The translations under genes were made by a program, and so were the position numbers. DNA of 64,000 bases from Ophryocystis elektroscirrha (taxonomy: Eukaryota; Apicomplexa; Conoidasida; Neogregarinorida; Ophryocystidae). This document shows positions 37,238-47,974 of the stretch, piece after piece. Position 1 is the stretch's first letter, and every line of letters begins with the position of its first letter. The notes beneath the pieces are model-generated. The model saw nothing but the letters and a program-made list of their open reading frames with translations, searched no databases and was not told the origin of the DNA. The DNA lies in the NCBI GenBank assembly GCA_030141585.1, contig JAQIFP010000003.1, positions 124,001-188,000 of the forward strand, given 5' to 3'.

Positions 37238-38434
37238 ACCCCTTTATGACTATTCAATGAAATCAGTGTTATCTTATTATATTTTGTGATGTTGATATTT
37301 ATTTTGATTTTAAAAATCAATAAAACTATCAAGAAAAAGTTAGATTTTCAAATTTTTATGAAAAGCACGCATTAACACTAATATTATTACAACCGGCAAC
37401 TATTTAAGTTTTCTAAGAAGAAATTTGAATATGAAAACCGAATAGTTAAAAGTATATTGATAAGATACAATTTGTGCACTAAATGATTTTATTTAGAGGA
37501 GAGCAAAATGCTTTAAGATTGTAAAATTTTATGTTTATAAACTTTAAAATATGAATCAAAAGAAAAATCAATGAAGGCTTATTATTGTCAGTTTAACTTG
37601 AATTATATATATGCATAAAACAATAACTTTCAAATAAATTTAATTTGATATATGTATATATACATATCTAGAAGTTTTAAGTTACAAGCACATATATATA
37701 TACTCAGTTTTTTTATAACTATGAATATCAGAAATAATACATGTATATGAGCACAAAATTTTTTGAAATTTTTTATATATAAAAGTTAATTAGTAATTAT
37801 AAAACATATGGGTTTGTACTCCAATATAGATTAAATAAAAAATAATCTATCCGTCCATACTGTTATGAAAACTATATGTAACTTGGTTTTCTCAGAATTG
37901 TATACGAGAATAGCTTATTCAAATACGCTTGTCAAGGCTAGTTGGCAAAAGTATAGCTTTGCGAATATACTTTGTGAATTATTAATATCGCAAAAATAAA
38001 TCAAATAACGTTACAAAATTTTAAACTGTAATTAAAGTTTCCAGTATTATATATGAAGCCATTAAAATAGAGGGAAATAATTCATAATAAATCATAATAT
38101 TATGTGTACTTTAATGTATTCATATATCTTGCACATTATATAAAATATTATATTTATGAAAGTTATTTTAAACATTCGGATAACTTTTGAACAATTTGAA
38201 GTATAAATTTATTTGAGTTAAGTTTTTTAGAGTTAATTGTAATACGCTCTTCTCGTATATTAGATATACAAATTAGTAAAAACTGTCTTAATTATTGCAT
38301 AATAGTTCTCATTGATATGGATTGTCAGATAAACATAAATCTTATAATAATTTTTATATAACAAAATTTGATTTCAGTTGTATAGTAATGGCAGGTAGTT
38401 TTTTTTCAACATGTGCTACCTAAAATAAATTAAA
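37238..38434. other. 1.2-kb AT-rich convergent intergenic region with an 18-bp palindrome
   Basis: No ORF of coding character. It contains a perfect 18-bp palindrome at 37650-37667 (ATATGTATATATACATAT) and TA-rich microsatellite-like tracts near 37700. No tRNA or other RNA gene was recognised. Confidence 0.4.
38393..38421 (-). terminator. Small hairpin with T-run 3' of the Alba-like gene
   Basis: Arms AGGTAG (38393-38398) and CTACCT (38416-38421) enclose a loop that begins with a T8 run, just beyond the stop of the minus-strand gene. It could be a 3' UTR structure. Function unproven. Confidence 0.25.
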
Positions 38435-38746
38435 TCAAATTTTGTTTAACACCTTATCAATCATAGTTTCTTCTGACACAGCGTTTACAAGATGTGTGTC
38501 AATTAATTTAACAGTGAACATGTACGGCTCAGTTAGTTGCAACCGATTTAGTAAAGTCAAAACAGTTAGGCAAGTTCTACCTATTCCATATATAGATATA
38601 GTTTTAATTTTAATATCTTTCAAAAGCTTTCGGACACGAGACAGATATACGTTTAAATGATATTTATTAGTTACATAAATTTCATTTTGGTTGACAGGAG
38701 GATGCATCATTGCATGTTTATCCAGTTGAGATATTATATGATACAA
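38435..38746 (-). CDS. POP7: Alba-superfamily protein, probably RNase P/MRP subunit Rpp20/Pop7
   Basis: Single-exon protein of 103 residues. The core NEIYVTNKYHLNVYLSRVRK, LLKDIKIKTISIYGIGRT and a following LTLLNRL form a strand-helix-strand-helix Alba fold. Rpp20 proteins open the domain with NDIYV followed by a helix and an IYIHGLGxAI strand. Here the AI dipeptide that follows in many Alba proteins is replaced. Rpp20 binds Rpp25 and the P3 domain of RNase P and MRP RNA in the nucleolus, for tRNA and rRNA processing. A cytoplasmic Alba RNA-binding protein is the main alternative. Confidence 0.6.
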   Translation of the reverse strand: MYHIISQLDKHAMMHPPVNQNEIYVTNKYHLNVYLSRVRKLLKDIKIKTISIYGIGRTCLTVLTLLNRLQLTEPYMFTVKLIDTHLVNAVSEETMIDKVLNKI

Positions 38747-38817
38747 AATTTATTTTCGACTGGAACAGAATGGAAAGTAAAATAGTCTTACAGTAATAAC
38801 TTTATGGATAAACAGAG

Positions 38818-39443
38818 CTATCCATCAAAATTTTCAGAATGAATTTTAGATAACTTGGCAATTTGAAGCATAATTGATCTTGTAAGGTTCACAATGAAAG
38901 TTAGGTTAAGCACTGCTGTAACCAAAATTCCACAAATCAAAATAATCAGTCCTGCACTAGATTCAAGAGAACATGCGTTATTGCTCAACCATTCCATTAT
39001 GTTTCTGTATAATAGAAAAGCCATTGATATTGAAGCAATGATTTGCAACGCTGTCTGCATCATAAGATAAATTATATGTATGAAAATTTGTTTGGTTACA
39101 ATTAAATAAAGAGACTTACAAATAAAACAAAATACCATAGATATTTGATCCATCGAATATCAGAAGCATATTTAATTCTATAAAAATTAAACATAGAGTA
39201 TAAACCGTAAATGTTGCAAAATAAATTAGCGTATGATGTGAAATTCTCTAATTCTGGATACTTATTGCATCGGTAGTTTATACTTTTATAGAAACCATAT
39301 AAAACGAAAAAAATATTTAGCAGAATTAGAAATGAGTAAATCCACAGTAAAATTAAGCAAAATTTTTTTTGTGTATTGAAAATTACAGGAGCTGGGCCGC
39401 TGAGAGAATATTTCAGACTCACTAACTCTCCGACTTTGTTCAT
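38818..39443 (-). CDS. Unknown four-TM membrane protein
   Basis: Two exons separated by a 60-odd-nt intron. Exon 1 starts MNKVGELVSLKYSLSGPAPV and has a strong membrane segment (FCLILLWIYSFLILLNIFFV), then a polar loop with Cys residues (NYRCNKYPELENF) and a second segment ending WYFVLF. Exon 2 continues ALQIIASISMAFLLYRNI, a short loop with one Cys, GLIILICGILVTAVLNLTFI, and a basic tail ending SENFDG before TAG 38818-38820. About 185 residues. The layout is tetraspan-like with Cys-bearing loops, but no tetraspanin CCG motif is visible and I do not recognise the family. Only 71 bp separate it from the Alba-like gene downstream on the same strand. Confidence 0.6.
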
Positions 39444-39673
39444 AAATAAAAATACATAAATCTAATGGTTACAGAACCCCATAACACTTTATTATATAAA
39501 AAAACTAATCTAGTTCGAGTTTATGATTATTAAAACTGTTTCAATAAAATTTACGAAAGATAAATTTAAATGAAATGTGTGATCAAAATATCATAAACAA
39601 TTATGAAAAATTATAAATAGATCATTCACTGTAATTTTGTTAATATGAGAATTCTGGCAAGGATTCTATTGAT

Positions 39674-39880
39674 GTGTTTTTAACAATATTCGCCTATATA
39701 TTATTATTTTTATGCAATATTTGGCTTACTCTGTTTAAGCAGTTAAATTTTGGGTTTGAGAAAGTTGGTAATTTACTATCAGGGGTATTTATTAATTTAC
39801 TGTTCAAAACATTTCCTGAAATACACGAAGAGCAGTTGTTCGCACTACTGAAAATTAAATTAAATATATTTTCACCCTAA
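39674..39880 (+). CDS. Doubtful short hydrophobic ORF
   Basis: Open frame of 68 codons with one membrane-like segment (TIFAYILLFLCNIWLTLF) followed by FEKVGNLLSGVFINLLFK. It lacks an ATG: it could start only at GTG 39674 or from an unseen upstream exon. It ends at TAA 39880, overlapping the last codons of the better-supported minus-strand gene. May be a real exon or chance. Confidence 0.22.
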   Translation: MFLTIFAYILLFLCNIWLTLFKQLNFGFEKVGNLLSGVFINLLFKTFPEIHEEQLFALLKIKLNIFSP

Positions 39881-40333
39881 AGAATATAAATCTCTTTGAT
39901 TTAGCGCTTTTCCCTCTCGTTCATTTAAAATATGACCACATTCCAAACATATTGATTGTACTAACAAAGCATTAGGATTCCGGGTTATTACTGGATTTTG
40001 ACATAGATTCTACAATTATTTCTATAAAGGATGTTTTACTGTTCTATCGGACATTTTCGACTGCAAACATGGGAAATATTGTTCACAGAAATGATCGAAG
40101 TTGACGAATGATGGAGTATGGCTTGTTAAAAACTAAAATATTACACATTCATCAAAAATATACATACTTGCAAACTCGATCCCCATAACTCGTGAATAGG
40201 ATTTTTAGTACAGACGCCTATTTTATTGTTGACATATTTACACGTTTTCTGAAGCTTTCATAACGATGCTTTTAGGACATACTTTCATTCTATACTTCGG
40301 ACAAGGCTTCATGATATTACAAGAAGCTGACAT
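39872..40333 (-). CDS. Small cysteine-rich protein, family unknown
   Basis: Four exons join with exact phase-0 junctions: 40333-40283, 40254-40168, 40132-40040 and 40009-39872. The introns are 28, 35 and 30 nt; two have GTATGT donors. The 122-residue product begins MSASCNIMKPCPKYRMK and has nine cysteines (residues 5, 11, 22, 32, 62, 68, 80, 98, 101), including FCEQYFPC and a terminal ICLECGH. This spacing suggests zinc binding rather than disulfides, since there is no signal peptide. I do not recognise the family. Every exon is too short to stand out as an ORF, yet the spliced frame is clean from ATG to TGA. No neighbour suggests a role. Confidence 0.6.
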
Positions 40334-40350
40334 TATATAATAGCACGCGT

Positions 40351-40542
40351 TTATTTAATACTTTTATTATAATTATGATTATTTAGCATACCAAACTCAA
40401 TATTGGGTTGTGAATAATTAGCTTTATGGTTTAAGAAAGGTTTCGGAACGGCTACATTGCGTCCCGTTATGTTATTTTTTTGATAATTTTGACTAACGTT
40501 ATAAAAGTAGTTTTGGTCAGCACCATTGAAGTTTGTTCTCAT
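40351..40542 (-). CDS. Doubtful short Asn-rich ORF
   Basis: 63 codons from MRTNFNGADQNYFYNV to a TAA 17 bp upstream of the cysteine-rich gene's ATG. Asn/Tyr-rich with repeated NY pairs. Could be a small gene, an upstream ORF of the cysteine-rich gene, or chance. Confidence 0.25.
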   Translation of the reverse strand: MRTNFNGADQNYFYNVSQNYQKNNITGRNVAVPKPFLNHKANYSQPNIEFGMLNNHNYNKSIK

Positions 40543-40918
40543 GTTAAGGAGTACAATTATTGAACTAAATCAATTGGTTGTTTCCGAGCAAATTAATTGT
40601 CAAAAAAAATAAATTAAGAAAACCTCATTAGATTTTTTCAAAATATTAAGCGTGCGATTATTTTATCAGAAAATCTAACTAATATAAAATTTGAGCATGA
40701 TTTTTGAATATCATTACGTAAATAATTCAAATCGATTTGTGTAGTGAAATCATTATATAATATTTAAATTTGATATAAAAATTCGTGTGTGCAATAACTA
40801 TGCAATTATTATATATAAGCTGCAGTTGCATCAAAATACATTGCTCTACTATAATGAGTCTACGCTTTTAAATAGCTTCACTTAATTAAACGTATCTCAC
40901 CTTTTATTCGTGAGAAAT
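40543..40918. promoter_or_regulatory. Intergenic region upstream of PRP40
   Basis: 376 bp AT-rich, divergent arrangement. Nothing specific recognised. Confidence 0.35.
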
Positions 40919-43419
40919 ATGGAAAATGTTAATTCCGTAACAACTAGTTCGGAATGGACACAGCATACAACACGAGATGGCAAGTGTTTTTGGCATAATT
41001 CTATTGTAATTAATTTTATGCATAATTATATTATTAGACAAATAAATCAACTTGGGAAAAACCTATAGAACTTCAAAGTGACCTAGAACATGCTATGAGT
41101 CACACGCCATGGAAGGTTTGTGTTCTTAATATTTCGAAAATGATTTAGGAATACACAGCAGCTGATAATAAGAAATATTGGTACAACATTGTAACCAAAA
41201 AAAGTGTATGGAATTGTCCAGAAGAAATAGTAAACTTAAAAAATGAGGTACAATATTAGTTTCATTTTTTGTTAAACAAATAATCAAATATTCTTATTAA
41301 TTGTTCTTATTAATTATAGTTGCAATGTTCTTGGGAAGCTTTTGAAAATAAAGCTGTCGCAATATCACGTCTTAAGGTAGATAAAAATTGACTTTTTCAT
41401 AAATCAATAAGACTCTTTATCGGATACGTGGTGTTACTACAAAAATGAAGTTTGAGGAAGTGCAAAATCTTGTTAGCTCGGATAATCGATTTGCATTATT
41501 CTCTTGCTTATCTGCTGGTGAAAAAAAACAGGCTCTATCAGAATATCAGACTCAGTTGAAAAAACAAGAAAGAGATCGAGAGCGCAGTCAAAAATCAGAA
41601 GTAATTTTTTTTTAAGTCGACAGATTAAACAAATATTTAGTCATTGTTGTGGCTGTATATATGAATGTATCTTTAATTTTCTAAGCTATAATTATTAATG
41701 TTATAATGTACAAAAATCTATAAGTAATTTAATTTAGATATTAGTAAAATGAATACAATTTACTAATCTCCGAAGGATTATTTTTAATTATTTGAATAAT
41801 TTTAGGCTAGAAAATTATTCACTGAAGCTTTAAATAAATGGAAAGACTTATCAATAACCTCACTGCTTCAGTAAAATTCTTATAACTACATTATTTATAG
41901 GGATTTCACATCTTTACATGCTGATGAATGGTGGGTGAAATTATTGACCGTCTCTGAGCGGGAAGAATTGTTTGATGATTTCGTTGATGAGAACAAACAA
42001 ATGCTATATGACAAACAAACTAGCAAAAGAGACCAAAAGAAAAAAGAGGTTTTGATATTGAACGTGTAAAATTTTGAGTAGATACTTAATTTTTTTGCAC
42101 AAAACCCAGAAATATCTTTTGAAACTAGGTATAACTATTTATTTTTTATTATGTATTAAGATGGGACGATTTAGTAGATGTTCATCTTAAAAATTTTCCG
42201 GGTATATTGGAATATGAGCCTAGGGATGTATTACAGTAAGAGTCTATTTAATAAACTTTTGTTGAAATCATTATTTTATGTGCCGCAAATAGTTAAAAAG
42301 TTTCTTGTGTTGTTAAATTCATAAAAAATGTGCTTACTGATTTATGTGTACTAGTTCTTGATGAATTATAATAACTTATAATTGTACATAAAATGTACGA
42401 CTAATTTGTAATCAAGGTGGTGGGAGAAATTTGTCCTAGATGAAGTGCAAAAAGTTAAGGATGAATTGCAGCAGAAGCTGAATCGTGCACAACGGAAAAA
42501 ACGCGACGCATTTCGAGATTTTCTGCACGTAACATGTTTTATGAAAACTATACCTTGTATCAGAATTTAATTGATAAAGGCCATATTCACGCTAGAACAA
42601 CGTTCCACGATTTTGTGTTGAAATATCAAAATGCTCCAGAATATGTTCAACTTCTCGGAATACCAATGACTACCCCGCGAAAAATCTTTGAACAAATAAC
42701 AGATCCCCTTGTTGTAAGTAGATGCCAGTTTGTATCATTCAATGAGTTCTTTACTAATATTAAAATCATTTTCTCTATGTTATAGAAAATTTATGAAGAT
42801 GAAAAATCCTTAGTTAAGGCCGCTTTGAGAAACCATGAGATTCATGTCACCTCATCAACTACTTATACTGAATTTTATGAAGAGTTAATTAAAAAACAAC
42901 CAAAACTTTTAAATCAAATAACAGAGGTATATTTTCTTATACATACTGCGTCATCAATAGAGAAACATGAATCTATTTTTCGAAAGTCTTCGTCGTCAAG
43001 CAATTAAACGTGAAAAAGAACAAAATTCGATTGATCGAGAACATTCTCGCCGGAAACACTATAAAAATTCTAGTGTCTCTCCATATAAAAGGTTTGATTT
43101 TAAAGCTTCAATAAATTTTAGGCGATCTAGTTCTTTGAAGGAAAAAAGAAAAAGACACAAGCTTGAATCCAAAAGTTATCTTAGCAGTTCAAAAAAGCAC
43201 GTAGATTATCAAAAGGAAGAACTGGAAAAAGAAGAAGGTGAAACTTGTGGAGAAGAAAGATGTGAAGAAGGAGAAGCAGATGTCGAGGAAGGAGAAGAAC
43301 GTGATGATAGTTACAGAAATAATAATAAAGATGTTTATTATAATTCTCGAGGATACCAAAAATCGGATACCAGAAATGAGTCATATAATTCTTCGTATGA
43401 AAAGAAAAGGCGTTTGTAA
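40919..43419 (+). CDS. PRP40: Pre-mRNA-processing factor PRP40 (WW-FF protein)
   Basis: U1 snRNP-associated factor bridging 5' splice site and branch-point complexes. Starts [22 protein letters not shown]1 is [19 protein letters not shown], a 32-nt intron, then [11 protein letters not shown]2 reads [22 protein letters not shown] and SVWNCPEEI (41100-41240). FF domains follow: [20 protein letters not shown] and [12 protein letters not shown] (41440-41560), then [12 protein letters not shown] (41810), [20 protein letters not shown] (41920), an exon with [17 protein letters not shown] (42420) and later segments. The C-terminus is a charged RS/KE tail (42970-43417) ending SYEKKRRL. In WW1 the central aromatic strand is CFWHN instead of YYYN, a mild divergence. 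Introns at about 41600-41810 and 42238-42418 are long for this genome. Confidence 0.92.
41740..41767 (+). repeat. Perfect 9-bp hairpin inside a long PRP40 intron
   Basis: Arms 41740-41748 (ATTAGTAAA) and 41759-41767 (TTTACTAAT) with a 10-nt loop, followed immediately by a second small TCC-GAA-GGA hairpin. Lies within an intron of about 210 nt. No box C/D or clear H/ACA boxes. Confidence 0.45.
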
Positions 43420-43614
43420 AAACGTTCCAAATCAGTTGTGCAATATAATTTATTGAAATGAATTTTAGAATTAGATTTTACATTTAATAAGATTGATCAA
43501 GAAATTAAGTGAAGTTTTTACAGCAAAAAATCAATCTAAAATTAGTGTTAAAACAGATTTAAAGTTATATTGTATGTAAAAATTACAACACATTATTTAT
43601 TTGTTTCACGATTA

Positions 43615-45917
43615 CTATTTATAGTGCTCTTTATCTTGTTCTGCTGCTGCTCTTATGAAAATATCTTCAACTTGTTTAGATGCATCAATAGGTTTCCTTT
43701 GCTGTTTATATTTCTCTGCCTCTACTCTAAAAATTTTTCCTAAAGCTATTAAAGCTTCTGCACGTAATTTTCTTTCCTCTATTGGTACGGCCATATCTTT
43801 TAATACCTGAATCAAATGACATAATAATTGGAATATCAGATCTAGTTAATAACTGTGATATACTTCAATATAATATTAAAAGTACAAATTTATTTTTTCA
43901 ATGTAATTACTTTCTTAGAAGCTTTTCCGACAGTAACTTCGACGTCCATCAAACAGAATTGCAATAATGTCTCAAGAATTAATGGAAGAGTTTCTTCCAG
44001 TTGTTTTACGCCCTAAAACAAATTTTCAAAGATTAACCGTACTTCCGCATGAGCTTTGTTAACTTCGGATGGAGTTTTCTCTAATTTTTTAGAGTCAGAA
44101 CCTTTTTGTTCTTGAGTTTTCTCTTGTGTTTTAGCTAATTTTCGAGCAGCAACTGAAGCACGAACAGCCGTTTCTATAATCAATGTAGCTTTAATTAAGG
44201 TTTTTACTTGCCATTCGACACACATTTCCAATTTCACGATTTTTAGCTTGCATGGCGGCGAAGCATCCGCCAACCCCTAGAAAAGTTGTAGTTTTACCTG
44301 AACAAAGAATTCATGATAAATAAATATTTTTTTTTCTTGAATAAAATTTCAGTTTGTAAACTAAATACTTGATTCTTACCTAGGTATTGATTTGCATAAT
44401 TTTCATAGACCCACCCTATTGCCTCAACTAAGGAATCTCCAAAACTAGTTTTGCAAAGTTTCTCAGCCTCAGCTTTCATCAAATTAGTCCATTTTAACTT
44501 CTCGTTTTCGTCGCCTTTAACATACGGTGCAATGCGATCACGAAGTAGCATCGCACATTCAACTTCTCGTTTTCTTTGCTCAAATTCCATAACTCGTTCC
44601 ATGATTTCTGGAGAACTATCTGATGATTCAAATGCTTCAACAAGAAGAGTCATTTTAAGCTAACACATACACATTCATAGATTTTATGAGTAAAAACATA
44701 CTTTTCCAAAAAAGGGTAAAAATGCATCTGATCCAAATAACATCGTAAAGTATAAATTTGCATCAATAATTGGCATATCTTGAGCAACATCTTTTCCATG
44801 TAAATCATACTCATGACGGCGCTTTTCGTCTCCTAAAATTTGATATGCTTCACCAATAATTTGAAATCTTTTTAAAGCATCTTTGTCGTCAGGGTGTTTA
44901 TCAGGATGATTGCTTAATGCTTTTTTATAATACGCTTTTCTGTTATGATATAATATGTTAAATCTTTTACCTTATGCCTTCTTGTGTAGCTGTCGTTGGA
45001 ACTTCTAGAACGTCATAATATGTAGTGTCCACAACTTTTGAGACAGATTTTGAGTGCTTAGAAGGTCTTTCCGCTGAAGCGGCATTCCATTCACTAGTAA
45101 GTTTGTCAATATATGATTTTTTGCTTTTCAACTTTTCTTTCTCGCCGTCCAAGCTATACCAATTTTTTTTCCATTCCTAATGCGTGCAGTTTAACAACAA
45201 ATAGCAATACTCGTTTGCGTTTGTCCCACTTTTTTCCTGCTCTAGTCTCTAGAATAGCTTCGGGTGTATTTATCACACCACGAGCAGTTTGAGCAATACC
45301 TACACTAGCACCGGCAACAGGGAAGGCAAGAGCCATTATGACTCCAGTTCCAAGTCCTTTAAGAAATCCAATTATACCACTCTAATTAATTTTGTTTTCA
45401 TTATTTAAACAAGAAAATGTGATTGTAAATTACATGGCTTATAGTAAGAATATAGTCAATGAAAAGTATTACAACTAGTGCAGAATAAAATTTTTAGTTT
45501 AAGATTGTGATAATTAAACTAATCATACTTGACTAGCTCCATACACAGGGGCAGCAATTAAAGAAGCTGCTCCAAGAGTGATTCCTTTGGCCAAACTTTT
45601 AATTCCTGAGCTCAAACCAGCAGTAACGTCACGAGGACGTTTAGTAGAAAATATTTCAGAAAAAGTGTCTAAATTTGTTAAGCTGGAATTTAATTGACCA
45701 GTTTCAGCGTCAGAAATAGGTACCAATGGGTAAGCTAAAACACATAATAGATTAAAAATACGATTAATTCACGCCCCTACTGAAGAAATACCTGATGAAG
45801 AGATTTTAGTAATTGTAGATCGTCCAGTCATATCCTAAATAAAAAATGTTTCAGAAATTCTTGTCTTACTGGTGGTTTTTCAAGTATTTTCTCATTATCA
45901 CATTTTTTGCTAGTCAT
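43615..45917 (-). CDS. DnaJ (Hsp40) with N-terminal Gly-rich module and C-terminal X-domain
   Basis: About 600 residues in many exons. Starts MTSKKCDNEKILEKPP (ATG 45917). A hydrophobic, glycine-rich module with DVTAGLSSGIKSLAKGITLG, GIIGFLKGLGTGVIMALAFP and a TARGVINTPEAI stretch (45155-45640) resembles one seen in J-proteins of alveolates and oomycetes and in VPS13-like C-termini. The J-domain follows: TYYDVLEVPTTATQEGIR, then KAYYKKALSNHPDKHPDD with an intact HPD, and YQILGDEKRRHEYDLHGKD (44820-45040). A DnaJ-X-type helical region includes RKREVECAMLLRDRIAPYVK and FGDSLVEAIGWVYENYANQY (44400-44600). It ends IRAAAEQDKEHYK, TAG at 43615. It should recruit Hsp70, perhaps at a membrane via the N-terminal module. 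Convergent with PRP40. Confidence 0.87.
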
Positions 45918-46499
45918 GCGTTAATGAATAAAAAAAAATATAAAAATATTTATTAATTTGTACAATTTCTTATTAAACAGGTTTAAGTGACGGTTATTTT
46001 CATTTTACTTTGCTATGACTGTATTTGTAATAATCTAAATAATAAAAAAAAAATTCTTATATCTATAGTAACTTAAAAAAATTTAAATCAATCAGTAAAA
46101 TTATTAGGAAAAGTCTCAATGTCTGTATATTACTATCATAATAGAACTTACTCGATTATGCATAACCCAAATCATAGCATAATCTATAATGTAACATAAG
46201 TATCAAAATGTAAATAACATTCAATTTTACAATTATTTACATTGAAATGTAATTGAATTGATTATAAATCTTTATAATTTGTAGTACTCAAAATCGTATG
46301 AACTGTCTGATTCTTAATTAGCCTAAAATTCTAAAATGTTATTGGAATAATTTCTTTATATTTACATGGTAGCTTAAATTCTAAAGTATAAATGCTTTAA
46401 TATATGAACTCCAACAACTTAGCCTAAAGTCAAGCTGTTAAACTACTGAATTTTTTTTATATATGGTTTTTTTACTGAAAAATTAGACTATTTTTTCTA
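45918..46499. promoter_or_regulatory. Divergent intergenic region (DnaJ / F-BAR-like)
   Basis: 582 bp AT-rich; presumed promoters only. Confidence 0.35.
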
Positions 46500-47949
46500 A
46501 TGCTTACATTTAAAGATATTATAACTACTAATAGACAAAATGAAATTGAAATTCCTAAAAAAGTGCTCAATGGGCTTCAGACTTGTCAAGCGGTAATTAC
46601 AATTGAAGAAGAGATTAAAAAATTGTATGGTTTGATAGCACAAAAAGTAAATAATTTATCAAATCAAACAGTGAGTTTTTTTCCTGTAGTGAATTTATCA
46701 GCGGGTGAGAAAAAAGGGTTTTTAAGCATTTATAATTCATTAAACCATTTATTTGAATCCATAAATGATGTGTCAAAGGGTATGGTTCAAAAACTTGACA
46801 TTGCAATATCTGCTTTGCAAACTAATATTTCCGAACTCAATGAAAATAAGAATACATTTTTGACAAGTAAAATGGGAAATAAAGCTTCGAAAATCGACAT
46901 GAACACAAAAGATAAAATGAGATTACAAAAACTGTGCGATAAATTAGAGCTAGCGAATGAAGCATATGAAGTAAATTAGTTTATTTTTTTCAGTCATTTT
47001 ATTTAGGAAGCTCTTAAAGCTGGAAAAGCTATAAAGCAAAGATTTGGCAGCAACATCACTCCTGAGCTACAAAAACAATTGGATACCCGAATTGAAGAAG
47101 CAAATGATATGAAGAAAAAAGCAGAAGCTAATATTAAAATTTTTAATAAAGGAACAAGCGATTTCAATAAATTGACTCAATTTGAATCTTTGGCTCCTTA
47201 TGAAATACGAGAAAGTTCCATCTCAAAAGTAAATGAAAAAAACTAAGTTCATTTGTAGATTGACGCATGGGAACTAAAGCGACTTGAAGCCCTAAAGCAG
47301 AATTTTACTCAAGTTGGAAAAGTACTGAATAAGATATAAAAAATAGTTATTTTAGTATCTTGTTGATTATCAAAGTAAAGTATCAAAATCAACATATGAT
47401 TTGGCTGAAAAAATTAATGAATTTATTCCATTAGTGGATATGCAAAAATGGATTTCCGATATAACGCAAGTAATTACCTTGTTTAGTGAAATTAATAAAT
47501 AGATTCCAGTAGATTTAAGTTCTGCTCATAATAAGCGTCAATATGAAAATATAGTACTGAAAAAAAAAGAATTATTTAATGATAAACCACCAGACGGTAC
47601 TAAAAAGCTGAAAAATTGATTTGATATAGATATAGAAAGCTTGAAAAAAGAGTTAAAAGATGCTGAAGAACGAGAAAATAATTTGAAAATGCAGTATAAG
47701 TTTGATACAGAATCACTTAAAGCTAAAATAAAATCTCAAGAAATAGTTATTGAAAATTTGGAAAATGAACTGACTGAGCTACGGCAACGAAGAGTATCGC
47801 CCCTTAACCTTGTCAATTCCACTGAAACATCGTAATTCAAAAATTAAATATTAAATTAATTCAATAGTTCTTTGAATATAGAAAAATCAAAAAAGCCAAG
47901 GAAAATTAGGCCATCTTTGGAATTTCCGATGACGGGTATTTTTTTGTAG
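46500..47949 (+). CDS. F-BAR-like coiled-coil protein
   Basis: Helical protein. MLTFKDIITTNRQNEIEI and VLNGLQTCQAVITIEEEIKK resemble the F-BAR opening (FxDxFW...eRaxiExxYAkxL). A long second helix region (KKGFLSIYNSLNHLFESIND...) and CDKLELANEAYE|EALKAGKAIKQRF resemble the 'KaKxxYxxxcxexE' helix. AWELKRLEALKQNF resembles the late F-BAR 'EexRixxlk' helix. A coiled coil at 47641-47800 (ERENNLKMQYKFDTESLKAK) follows. Introns are about 30-36 nt. After splicing out 36 nt at about 47833, the frame continues EKSKKPRKIRPSLEFPMTG to TAG 47947-47949. If real, it would bend or bind membranes; the family call rests on pattern only. The stop is just 25 bp before the next gene's ATG. A fused model is possible (see findings). 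Confidence 0.55.
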
Positions 47950-47974
47950 GAATATTATAGTTTAGACTTAGTTT

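Noticed and set aside
42240..42420. CTGA and TGATGA motifs in the second long PRP40 intron
   Set aside because: The boxes are in the wrong order and no second D box exists.
43181..43384. Antisense His/Leu-rich ORF opposite the PRP40 tail
   Set aside because: Artefact of the Glu/Lys-rich codons of the sense strand.
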